From positions 1-64,000 of the forward strand of contig USSF01000001.1 in assembly GCA_900557405.1 (NCBI GenBank): a stretch of DNA of 64,000 nt, given 5' to 3'. Positions 55,644 to 63,002 of the stretch are shown here, one piece after another. Position 1 is the first letter of the stretch. Each line of letters opens with the position of its first letter. The position numbers and the translations under genes are program-made. The DNA comes from an uncultured Prevotella sp. (GTDB lineage Bacteria > Bacteroidota > Bacteroidia > Bacteroidales > Bacteroidaceae). The notes below the pieces were generated by a model. The model searched no databases, had not been told where the DNA came from, and saw nothing but the letters and a program-made list of their open reading frames with translations.

Positions 55644-57989
55644 ATGAAAAAGATACTATTATCAATTGCACTTGTCTTAGGTGTGCCGGCAATGCTCTTT
55701 GCCGACAGGATACCGGCCGACAAGGCCCTCCGCATCGCGAGGGAGTTTGTGGGAAGCAGCGTTCCCTCCAGTATGATGAAGCAGGCGTGTATCAGGGAAA
55801 TTCCGGTGCTCGCCTCGCAGACCGACGGACATTACGTGTTCAATGTGGGCAGGGGCAACGGCTACGTGGTCGTTGCCGGCGACGATATGGTGAAGGATGC
55901 CGTGTTGGGATATGCCGACAGTGGGACGTTCGCCGAGGGCGACATGCCGGAGAACCTGCGCTGGTGGCTAGCCGAATACGACAGGCAGATAGCCTACATG
56001 CAGCAGCACAAGGCGGAATTTGAAAGCAGTCCCACGGCGACAGACGGTGCCGCCACCACGAATAAATACAAGGAGATTCTACCGCTGGTCAAGGCAAAAT
56101 GGAACCAGGACTACCCATACAACATGAAATGCCCCGAGGTGAATGGCAAACAATGTCCCACAGGATGCGTAGCCACCGCCCTGGCACAGATAATGTATTA
56201 CAACAAATGGCCCGAGACAGGTGTCGGCACATACGAGGGGACGGACTATGCGGCGCTCCACTTCGACTGGGGCAGCATGGTGGACGACTACGGCAAGGGC
56301 AGTACGCCCGAATCCAGAGAAGCCGTCTCCACGCTGATGGCAGCCCTGGGCAATGCCATGGACATGTGCTATGACCAGGGGGCAAGCGGAACGACAAACG
56401 AGGAGGCATACAACGGAATTGTCCGGAATTTCGGATATACCAAGGCACTGATAGTTGCACGCGAAAGCATGGAACCGGCATGGGACAAATACATCTATTA
56501 TGAGCTGTCGCAGAACCGCCCCGTATATTATTCCGGAGCTACGGCGCAGTTTGAAGGACACGCTTTCGTCTGCGACGGCTTCCGCGACGGCTTCCTGCAT
56601 ATCAACTGGGGATGGGGCGGTGTTGCCGAGGGATATTTCCGGAGCTCCGCTATGAATCCGCCCGTACAGGGTATCGGAGGCAGCAAGGGCGACGGCTTCA
56701 ATTTCTATCAGGAAATCATCACCAACCTATATAACCCGAATGACGAAACGCAGAAGTTCATGATCGGCGTGACTGACAATGACCTGAATCTGGACAAACT
56801 GGAGGCGACAGGCGACGATGCACTGGCAGTCAGCGGTTCCATCTCCGTCATGACCGATGAGGCGGCGTATAGCCTCGGCCTGAGAATCACGGACGAGAGC
56901 GGCAACGAGACATTCATAAAGGAAAGCAACCGGAGAGACCCTGAGGGCGGAGTGGACGAGGGCTTCAGCATCAGTCTGAAGGATTTCCCCATTGCCGACG
57001 GCACATACCGCGTAGCTCCGGCAGTCTACGGTGCCGACAGCAAGACATGGAACGACGTGATGGCACTGAAATACTCCGTCACCACATCATATACGGCCAC
57101 AGTGGCAGACGGCAAAATCACCTTCACCCCGGGAGCTGCGGGGAGAATAGAGGTGAGCGACATGGAGGTGCCCGAACTTATGTATCCTGGCGAGAAAGCC
57201 ACAGTAAAGGCGAAAATCAAATGCGTGTCGGGACAGGACTTCAACAAGAAGCTCTATATAGGATTCCTAAAGGGCGACGAACCGCTGCTCTTCCAACAGG
57301 AAAACGATGCGGTAAGCGTATTTGAGGGAATGACGACAGAAATGAGCCTCGACGTTACGGCGCCGAAGGAAAAGGGAGAATACAAGATTGCCCTCTTTAC
57401 GATTGCCGGAGGGCGCGAGGTGCAGCTGACTGATTACCAGACTACGAACATTGTGGAGCGTGGAGCCGTACTTGTAGTGAGCAGCCCTCTGACCATTGCC
57501 AACAACAACTATTATAACGTTGACCCTGACAACTTCACGCTGAAGGCAAAGGTGAGATGCACAGTGAAGAATTTCAACGACGAACTGAGATTTGTGGTCT
57601 TTGATCCGGAGACCCACGAAGAGGTGTGTCATATTTCCGCGGTGTCGGCAATAGACCTGAATCTGACAAAGACGCTGACCATAACCGGACAACTGACCGG
57701 TACGAAGCCCGGCTACATGTATTACGGGCGCATCCATCAGAAAGACGATCTGGGCAGATGGAAAGAGGTGAAGTCGAACAAGGCAAGCACGAAGCTTACC
57801 AACAACGTGACGTTCAGGACTGCCGAGCCTTCTTCCATCCTGGATGTGCATTCTGATGCCGCCGAAGGCGACGGCATGCTGTATTCTGCCGACGGCCGCT
57901 GTGTGGGTAGGGTAGGCGAGGCTAGCAGTCTGCCAGAAGGACTGTATCTCGTGAAGAAAGCCGGCAAGTGGATCAGGATAAGGAAATAG
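55644..57989 (+). CDS. C10 family cysteine protease (streptopain/interpain type) with T9SS-like tail
   Basis: The 781-residue secreted protease has a signal peptide (to about 20), an inhibitory Spi-type propeptide (PADKALRIAREFVG and the following FNVGRGNGYVVVAGDD), and a catalytic domain with Cys175 in CPTGCVATALAQ and His306 in FEGHAFVCDGF, followed by the NWGWGG motif at 321-326. This is the interpain/prtT arrangement known from Prevotella and Porphyromonas. Ig-like beta domains follow, and the end (GMLYSADGRCVGRVG, LPEGLYLVKKAGKWIRIRK) resembles a T9SS type A tail. It is likely a surface or secreted protease attacking host proteins; that role is inferred from relatives. Confidence 0.93.
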   Translation: MKKILLSIALVLGVPAMLFADRIPADKALRIAREFVGSSVPSSMMKQACIREIPVLASQTDGHYVFNVGRGNGYVVVAGDDMVKDAVLGYADSGTFAEGDMPENLRWWLAEYDRQIAYMQQHKAEFESSPTATDGAATTNKYKEILPLVKAKWNQDYPYNMKCPEVNGKQCPTGCVATALAQIMYYNKWPETGVGTYEGTDYAALHFDWGSMVDDYGKGSTPESREAVSTLMAALGNAMDMCYDQGASGTTNEEAYNGIVRNFGYTKALIVARESMEPAWDKYIYYELSQNRPVYYSGATAQFEGHAFVCDGFRDGFLHINWGWGGVAEGYFRSSAMNPPVQGIGGSKGDGFNFYQEIITNLYNPNDETQKFMIGVTDNDLNLDKLEATGDDALAVSGSISVMTDEAAYSLGLRITDESGNETFIKESNRRDPEGGVDEGFSISLKDFPIADGTYRVAPAVYGADSKTWNDVMALKYSVTTSYTATVADGKITFTPGAAGRIEVSDMEVPELMYPGEKATVKAKIKCVSGQDFNKKLYIGFLKGDEPLLFQQENDAVSVFEGMTTEMSLDVTAPKEKGEYKIALFTIAGGREVQLTDYQTTNIVERGAVLVVSSPLTIANNNYYNVDPDNFTLKAKVRCTVKNFNDELRFVVFDPETHEEVCHISAVSAIDLNLTKTLTITGQLTGTKPGYMYYGRIHQKDDLGRWKEVKSNKASTKLTNNVTFRTAEPSSILDVHSDAAEGDGMLYSADGRCVGRVGEASSLPEGLYLVKKAGKWIRIRK

Positions 57990-58035
57990 ACTTGTCTTGA
58001 TGAATACGGGCAGGAGCTTTTGATTCAAGAGTTTC

Positions 58036-58114
58036 TATCAAGAATTAGAGAATCAGAGATTTATTCCATTGTGCATTTGCAGATGGAAATTCTCTGATTC
58101 TCTAATTCTTGATA
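58036..58114. repeat. 24-bp perfect inverted repeat
   Basis: The arm at 58036-58059 (TATCAAGAATTAGAGAATCA then GAGA) is exactly reverse-complementary to 58091-58114, with a 31-nt loop, between convergent genes. The start of the arm is repeated near 39280. It could end transcription of the C10 gene but has no T-run. Confidence 0.9.
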
Positions 58115-58137
58115 AATAAAATATCCGATTCTTTATA

Positions 58138-58167
58138 AAAGGAAACCGGTTCCGGACGGCTTCCTTT
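58138..58167 (-). terminator. Terminator of the pectate lyase gene
   Basis: AAAGGAAaCCG and CGGcTTCCTTT arms flank a short loop; on the minus strand TTTCCTTTTAT follows. One mismatch in the stem. Confidence 0.75.
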
Positions 58168-58168
58168 A

Positions 58169-59425
58169 TTATCTCATGATTTTCTTGTTCACCGTTCTTC
58201 CGTCGGCATACGTCATCTTCATGATGTTGATGCCGGGCACGGGAGAAGCGATTTCCGTGCCGTCCATATTATAATAGGTGATGCTTACGGGTGTTCCGGC
58301 TGCTGAGGCGGTGGCGTTCTCTATGCCGTCGGTCATGGAGGTGATGTCGAGTGTGGCTCCGGCACCGTTCTCAGGGTTTGTCAATACCTCTTCCACCATA
58401 CTGCTGTCGTAAGCCTTCAGCGTGTAGTGGGCTGACGGGATGAAGTATTCCGCACTGCCCGACTTGCTCTGGAAGTCTCCGGCGTTGAGGTTGCCCACAG
58501 TGGTGATGTTGTAGTCCTTCTTGCCGCTCTTCGTGGCGTAGTTCTTCCATGGTGTCTTCTTTGCGGCAGCGCTCGTGAAGGCGTTGTTCTCCACGTATAT
58601 GTTCGATTTGTATCCGTAGCCGATGCAGTAGTGGGCGTTGGAGCTGGAGTAGAGACAGTTCTGGATGTGTACCTGTCCGTATCTCACACGCGGCATGCGC
58701 TCCGAGCAGCCCTCGTCCCACCAGCAGTTGGCGAATGTGGTGCGCAGGTGTCCGTTGTCCTCCGAACGGCTGTCGCTGTTTCCCCAGAGGTCGCAGTTGC
58801 GGTGGTCGTCGGCCCCGCCGCTGCCGCCTGCCCAAGGTTCGATGAGATAGCGGAATCGGCACCACGTGACGCAGATGTTGTCAGACCCGTTCACGCAGTC
58901 GAAGTTGCCGTCCACGCCGTCCTGGAAATCGCAGTGGTCCACCCAGATGTATGTGGAGCCGGCAATGGTGAGGTTATCGTTGCCGTCGATGTCGTAGGCA
59001 CCGGCACTCTTGAAGATGAGGTTTCTCAGGATGATGTTCTTGCACGAAGACAGCTGCAGGATGCCCGTCTCGCTGCCCTTCGACGAATGCTTGGAGTTGA
59101 CGAGCGTGGCCCCTTTCATGCCTATAATAGTCTTGTTCTGAGCGCCCTTCACGCTGTTCAGTCCCGTGAATTCAATCTCGCCCTCCACGTAGATAATCTT
59201 CTTGTCCGTACCCTTCAGGGCGTTCATGAGTTCGGTCTTGGTCTTCACCGTCACCTTCGTTCCGCCCTCGCCGCCGGTTACGTTTCCGCCCACCGTGGCC
59301 CAGCCCAGAGGCGCATTGAGGTCGTATGGCGACAGCTGGTCTGTCCATCCGGCATTAGCCGTGATGCTTCCCGTTGCCATCATCATTGCGACGGCAAGGA
59401 ATTTTGAAATAACATTTTTTTTCAT
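58169..59425 (-). CDS. Pectate lyase (PL1 family), secreted, T9SS-like tail
   Basis: The 418-residue enzyme cleaves polygalacturonate by beta-elimination with calcium. A signal peptide (to about residue 25) precedes the right-handed beta-helix. PL1 motifs are YIWVDHCDF (D163) with DGNFDC, and the Arg cluster ERMPRVRYGQVHIQN (R243, R246, R248). The tail VSITYYNMDGTEIASPVPGI then YADGRTVNKKIMR resembles a T9SS sorting domain, implying cell-surface or extracellular action. The ATG at 59425 (or 59431) lies just below the -7 box; the in-frame ATG at 59494 lies upstream of it and was rejected. A GH28 enzyme is encoded 1.8 kb away. Confidence 0.9.
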   Translation of the reverse strand: MKKNVISKFLAVAMMMATGSITANAGWTDQLSPYDLNAPLGWATVGGNVTGGEGGTKVTVKTKTELMNALKGTDKKIIYVEGEIEFTGLNSVKGAQNKTIIGMKGATLVNSKHSSKGSETGILQLSSCKNIILRNLIFKSAGAYDIDGNDNLTIAGSTYIWVDHCDFQDGVDGNFDCVNGSDNICVTWCRFRYLIEPWAGGSGGADDHRNCDLWGNSDSRSEDNGHLRTTFANCWWDEGCSERMPRVRYGQVHIQNCLYSSSNAHYCIGYGYKSNIYVENNAFTSAAAKKTPWKNYATKSGKKDYNITTVGNLNAGDFQSKSGSAEYFIPSAHYTLKAYDSSMVEEVLTNPENGAGATLDITSMTDGIENATASAAGTPVSITYYNMDGTEIASPVPGINIMKMTYADGRTVNKKIMR

Positions 59426-59448
59426 CGTCATTGATTTGTTTTGCGCTG

Positions 59449-59456
59449 CAAATATA
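59449..59456 (-). promoter_or_regulatory. -7 box of the pectate lyase gene
   Basis: The minus strand reads TATATTTG, about 24 bp before the ATG, giving a very short leader. The -33 position is not conserved. Confidence 0.5.
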
Positions 59457-59542
59457 CTAAAATATTCGCAACGCATTCCTGTTGAGTCCGACAAACTGCA
59501 TTTTTTACAGCCTTTAACCTAATGTGGTTGGCTTGAAATATA

Positions 59543-59595
59543 AAAAAGAAGATTTCAGGATTCTCTTGGTCAGGAGTTTCTGAAATCTTCTTTTT
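59543..59595 (-). terminator. Terminator of the GltD-like gene
   Basis: AAAAAGAAGATTTCAG (59543-59558) pairs perfectly with CTGAAATCTTCTTTTT (59580-59595), 16 bp, with T-run on the minus strand. Confidence 0.9.
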
Positions 59596-59629
59596 CGTAT
59601 TGTCGTTCCGGATGCCCGGGGCGGATGTA

Positions 59630-60985
59630 TTATTTCTGGTCTTCCGGTTTCTTCAGTTCGCCGCCCTTATTGATGGATTCCATGAGCTTCATGGCGTCCA
59701 CATATTGGGCAATGCCTTCGGCTACCTGTTTGGCATCGCGCATGGCGAGAACCACCGTAGACGGACGGTTCACCACGTCGCCGCCGGCAAACACTCCCTT
59801 GCGGGTGGTCATGCCATAGGGCTTCTCGCGGGTCAGTACGTAGCCGCGGTCGTCCACGTCGATGCCCGTTGTGGTGGACACGATACGGCTCTCGGGGGCG
59901 GAGCCTACAGCCATTATTACGAAGTCGGCCTTCTCCGTGCGGCGTTCGCCGTTGCATTCGATTACCACCTCGTTGAGTCTGCCGTTGTCGTTGTGTATCT
60001 CCACGATGTTGGATTGCCAGCTGAACTTCACGCCTTCTTCCACAGCTTCCTCGTATTCGGAATGGAGGGCGCTCATCTCGTTTATAGTGCGGCGGTATAC
60101 CACCTCCACGTGGCTTGCCCCGATGCGCACGGCGGTTCTGGCGGCATCCAAGGCGGTGTTTCCACAGCCTATCACGAACACGCGGTCGCCTTCGTGCACC
60201 ACGATTTCGTCGCGGCTCATGTTGCCTTCGTTGTAGAGACTCACGCGGCGTAGGAACCATATCGCCTGGCGCACGCCCTTGAGGTCGCTGCCCGGGATTT
60301 CGAGCTTCTGTGGCCTGCCTGTACCGGTGCCCATGAAGATTGCGTCATAGCCGAGTTCGAAGAGCTTGTCGATGGTCAGTTCGTCATTGCCCACGGTGGT
60401 GTTGCAGTGGAAGACCACTCCCAGCTCCTCTATCTTCTTTATCTCACGGCGCACGATGTCCTTCGGCAGACGGTATTCCGGAATGCCGAACATCAGAACT
60501 CCGCCCGGCTCCGGTTCCATCTCGAAGATTTCCACATTGAAGCCCTGGCGCGCCAGGTCGCCGGCGATGGTGAGTCCGGCAGGGCCCGAACCGATGACGG
60601 CAATCTTGCCCCTCGTCTTGGGCAGCAGGTTCTCGCGGATGAGGCCCATGTCACCGTCGAAGTCGGCTATGAAGCGCTCCAGCTTGCCCACTCGGATGCC
60701 CTGTCCCTTCTTGTTGAGCACGCAGTGGCCTTCGCACTGTTTCTCATGTGGGCATACGCGTCCGCATACGGCGGGCAGGTTGCTCTTGCTGTTTATGATG
60801 TTCATGGCATTGCCGAGGTTTCCCATCGACAACTCATGTATCCAGTCCGGTATGTCGTGGCTTATTGGGCATCCTTTCTTGCACTGCGGAATCTTGCAGT
60901 GGAGGCAGCGTTTGGCCTCGTTGATGGCTTCAAGCATGGTATAGCCCCCGTTTACTTCCTGAAATAATTTGTTTTCCTGTTCCAT
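59630..60985 (-). CDS. GltD-type NADPH-dependent glutamate synthase small subunit
   Basis: The 451-residue flavoprotein has an N-terminal [4Fe-4S] region with Cys27, Cys30, Cys35 and Cys39 (CLHCKIPQCKKGC) and a later VCPHEKQCEGHC set, an FAD site GSGPAGLTIAGDLAR, and an NAD(P)H site GCGNTALDAARTAVR. This is the GltD/NfnB architecture. No large subunit (gltB) or NfnA partner lies in the window, so it could be an orphan GltD-like oxidoreductase feeding another enzyme. The start at 60985 is preferred by length and clear upstream leader; a TACCTTTG -7 candidate is at 61065-61058 on the minus strand. Confidence 0.88.
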   Translation of the reverse strand: MEQENKLFQEVNGGYTMLEAINEAKRCLHCKIPQCKKGCPISHDIPDWIHELSMGNLGNAMNIINSKSNLPAVCGRVCPHEKQCEGHCVLNKKGQGIRVGKLERFIADFDGDMGLIRENLLPKTRGKIAVIGSGPAGLTIAGDLARQGFNVEIFEMEPEPGGVLMFGIPEYRLPKDIVRREIKKIEELGVVFHCNTTVGNDELTIDKLFELGYDAIFMGTGTGRPQKLEIPGSDLKGVRQAIWFLRRVSLYNEGNMSRDEIVVHEGDRVFVIGCGNTALDAARTAVRIGASHVEVVYRRTINEMSALHSEYEEAVEEGVKFSWQSNIVEIHNDNGRLNEVVIECNGERRTEKADFVIMAVGSAPESRIVSTTTGIDVDDRGYVLTREKPYGMTTRKGVFAGGDVVNRPSTVVLAMRDAKQVAEGIAQYVDAMKLMESINKGGELKKPEDQK

Positions 60986-61057
60986 AATTATTCGTTTCCT
61001 TTGGTTGCAATGGAAATATTGCAGTTGATCTTATACAAGAATCCATTCTATATTTTG

Positions 61058-61065
61058 CAAAGGTA
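61058..61065 (-). promoter_or_regulatory. Candidate -7 box of the GltD-like gene
   Basis: Reads TACCTTTG on the minus strand, 73 bp upstream of the start. No standard -33 box. Confidence 0.45.
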
Positions 61066-61121
61066 ATGCTTTAAATTGAAGTATGAAGAATGGAGAAGAA
61101 ATAATCGTTACTTTTTACATT

Positions 61122-61161
61122 AAAAAAACAAATCCCGCTGCAGTGGCTACAACGGGATTTG
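61122..61161 (-). terminator. Terminator of the GH28 gene
   Basis: CAAATCCCG (61129-61137) pairs with CGGGATTTG (61153-61161); on the minus strand TTTTTTT follows at 61128-61122. Confidence 0.85.
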
Positions 61162-61200
61162 CTTATGCTTGTTATGAACTCTTTTACCGGTTGGGGTTCT

Positions 61201-62622
61201 TTATTTCTGGTAGGTCACGAATTTGCAGTCGGTCAGCTTGACGTCCGCTCCCTCGTCGATGTTCTTGTCCTTCTGGGTATAGAAGAATGTGGAATTGGTG
61301 ATGGTGATGTTCTTCAGACAGTCGTAGCCGGGCAGGCCATGGGCGCTGACGGCAGTCTTTGCACCGCGGCAGGTGACGTTGCTGATATGGATGTCGCTCC
61401 ACTCAGGCACACATTCGGCGTTCTTCGGTACCACAACCTTGCCCTTGTCCTCCTTCACGCTGTATTTCTTGTCGGCGTAGGAACATTCAAAGATGATTGC
61501 CTCGTCATTGATGTCGGTCATTACGATGTCGCTCACGTAGATGCCTTCAGTCTTTCCGCCACGGCCGATGCCGCTCTTGAAGCGCAGTCCGGTGTCGGTG
61601 CCCGAGAAGCGGTTGTGGCGCACTACGATGTCCTTCATTCCGTTTGAGAATTCCGAACCGATGACGAAGCCTCCGTGGGCGTGGTAGACGGTGTTGTCCT
61701 GTATGAGGATGTTCTCGCACGGGCCGTCGGGGGCAGCCTTCTTTCCGGCGCCGCCCTTCATGCAGATGCCGTCGTCGCCGGCATCGATGGTGTTGTTCAC
61801 GAGCAGCACGTTGCGGCAGCAGCTGATGTCGAGGGCATCGCCGTTCTGGGCGTTCCACGGACAGCGGATGGTCGTTCCGTCCACGATGACGTTGGTGCAG
61901 CGCGTCGGGATGATGTGGAACTTGGGCGAATTCTGTATCGTCACGCCGCTGACGAGTACGCGGTCGCAGTCGGTCAGTCGGATGAGGTGTGTCCTCATGC
62001 TCTCCTGTGCTTCGGGCGTTGCGGCGATATTGTCATAGTGCTTCAGATTGAACGGGAACCATAGCTTGCCGCCCTCGGTCTGGGTACCGCCCATCTGTGT
62101 GAATTCCTTCCATTCCGTGTCGCTCACCTTGGAACGTTTCACGGGGCGCCACATCGCACCGTTGCCATCGATCACGCCCTCGCCCGTGATGCTGATGTTC
62201 TTGCGCTTGCTGGCGGAAATCAGCGGGGAGCATTTCTTGTCCTTCACCCCGTCCTTCACCTTGAAGTGGAGCGAGCGGTCTGGTGTGGCCATCACGATGG
62301 CGTTCTTTTCCAGATGAAGGTCGATGTTATCCTTCAGCGAGATGAGTCCGGTGAGCCATACGCCTTTCGGCACGATGAGGTGTCCGCCGCCCTTGTTGTC
62401 AAGCGCCTTTACCGCCTTTTCGAATGCGGCGGTGTTCAGTGTGATGCCGTCGCCCACAGCGCCGAAGTCCTTCAGGTTCACGCTGTAGTCAGGAATCACC
62501 GGCATTTCCGGCTGCTGCATCTTCACCGGCAGGTTCTGGTAGTATTTGCCGTAGTCTGTGGCGTATGCTGCAATGCACATAAGCGCTGCCGCCACAAAAG
62601 TCAATGTCTTTTTAATCATCAT
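61201..62622 (-). CDS. Glycoside hydrolase family 28 (polygalacturonase-like)
   Basis: The 473-residue secreted enzyme hydrolyses polygalacturonate or related pectic chains. A signal peptide (to about residue 21) is followed by a pectate-lyase_3-like start (NLKDFGAVGDGITLNTAAFE) and a beta-helix with the GH28 motifs NGD (260-262, in QNGDALDI), the catalytic Asp pair D283-D284 (AGDDGICMK), H316-G317 (HAHGGFVIG) and R347-F-K349. NGD and RFK are close variants of NTD and RIK. The start was placed at 62622 (the next codon 62619 is also ATG) because it begins the signal peptide; an in-frame ATG at 62739 would add 39 residues encoded by 24-bp repeats. No T9SS tail is visible. Confidence 0.9.
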   Translation of the reverse strand: MMIKKTLTFVAAALMCIAAYATDYGKYYQNLPVKMQQPEMPVIPDYSVNLKDFGAVGDGITLNTAAFEKAVKALDNKGGGHLIVPKGVWLTGLISLKDNIDLHLEKNAIVMATPDRSLHFKVKDGVKDKKCSPLISASKRKNISITGEGVIDGNGAMWRPVKRSKVSDTEWKEFTQMGGTQTEGGKLWFPFNLKHYDNIAATPEAQESMRTHLIRLTDCDRVLVSGVTIQNSPKFHIIPTRCTNVIVDGTTIRCPWNAQNGDALDISCCRNVLLVNNTIDAGDDGICMKGGAGKKAAPDGPCENILIQDNTVYHAHGGFVIGSEFSNGMKDIVVRHNRFSGTDTGLRFKSGIGRGGKTEGIYVSDIVMTDINDEAIIFECSYADKKYSVKEDKGKVVVPKNAECVPEWSDIHISNVTCRGAKTAVSAHGLPGYDCLKNITITNSTFFYTQKDKNIDEGADVKLTDCKFVTYQK

Positions 62623-62650
62623 GAATTGATTTTTTGATTTAGTTGAAATT

Positions 62651-62737
62651 AGTTTCCTCGAATTGTCTTGATTAGGTTTCCCCGAATTGTTCTGATTGGG
62701 TTCCCCCGAATTGTTCTGGTTGAGTATTCTCGAATCC
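62651..62737 (-). repeat. 24-bp tandem repeats in the GH28 leader
   Basis: Units 62651-62674, 62675-62698 and 62699-62722, plus a partial unit to 62737, share CCCGAATTGTTCTGATTG-like sequence. Read on the minus strand in the GH28 frame they would encode an NQNNSGxP repeat. They lie downstream of the promoter, in the mRNA leader. Confidence 0.85.
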
Positions 62738-62792
62738 AATTGTTCTTTCGGTTTATATCAATTGTATTCTTCTGATTCCTGTTTTCTTCCGA

Positions 62793-62824
62793 CAAATGTA
62801 CGCCTTTATTCCTATTACCGCAAA
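62793..62824 (-). promoter_or_regulatory. Consensus promoter of the GH28 gene
   Basis: On the minus strand TTTG (62824-62821), 20 bp, then TACATTTG (62800-62793). The leader to the ATG at 62622 is about 160 nt. Confidence 0.8.
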
Positions 62825-62906
62825 TCATTTAGCTTTTTTTAGTCTGTCGCCTTGCTTCTTACAATAATTTGTATGATTCCTTATGAATCTCCTACAATAT
62901 TTTACA

Positions 62907-62958
62907 AAAAATAAATCCCAACGGACCGATGTGTATGATGACATCGTCCGCTGGGATT
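62907..62958 (-). terminator. Terminator of the 63003 gene
   Basis: AATCCCA and CGGAC...GATG (62914-62931) pair with CATCGTCCG and TGGGATT (62942-62958) with a bulge; on the minus strand TTTATTTTTTG follows. Confidence 0.85.
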
Positions 62959-63002
62959 GATATTTGATTAAATATAATCCTTTTATCGTGATGGATGGTG
63001 GA

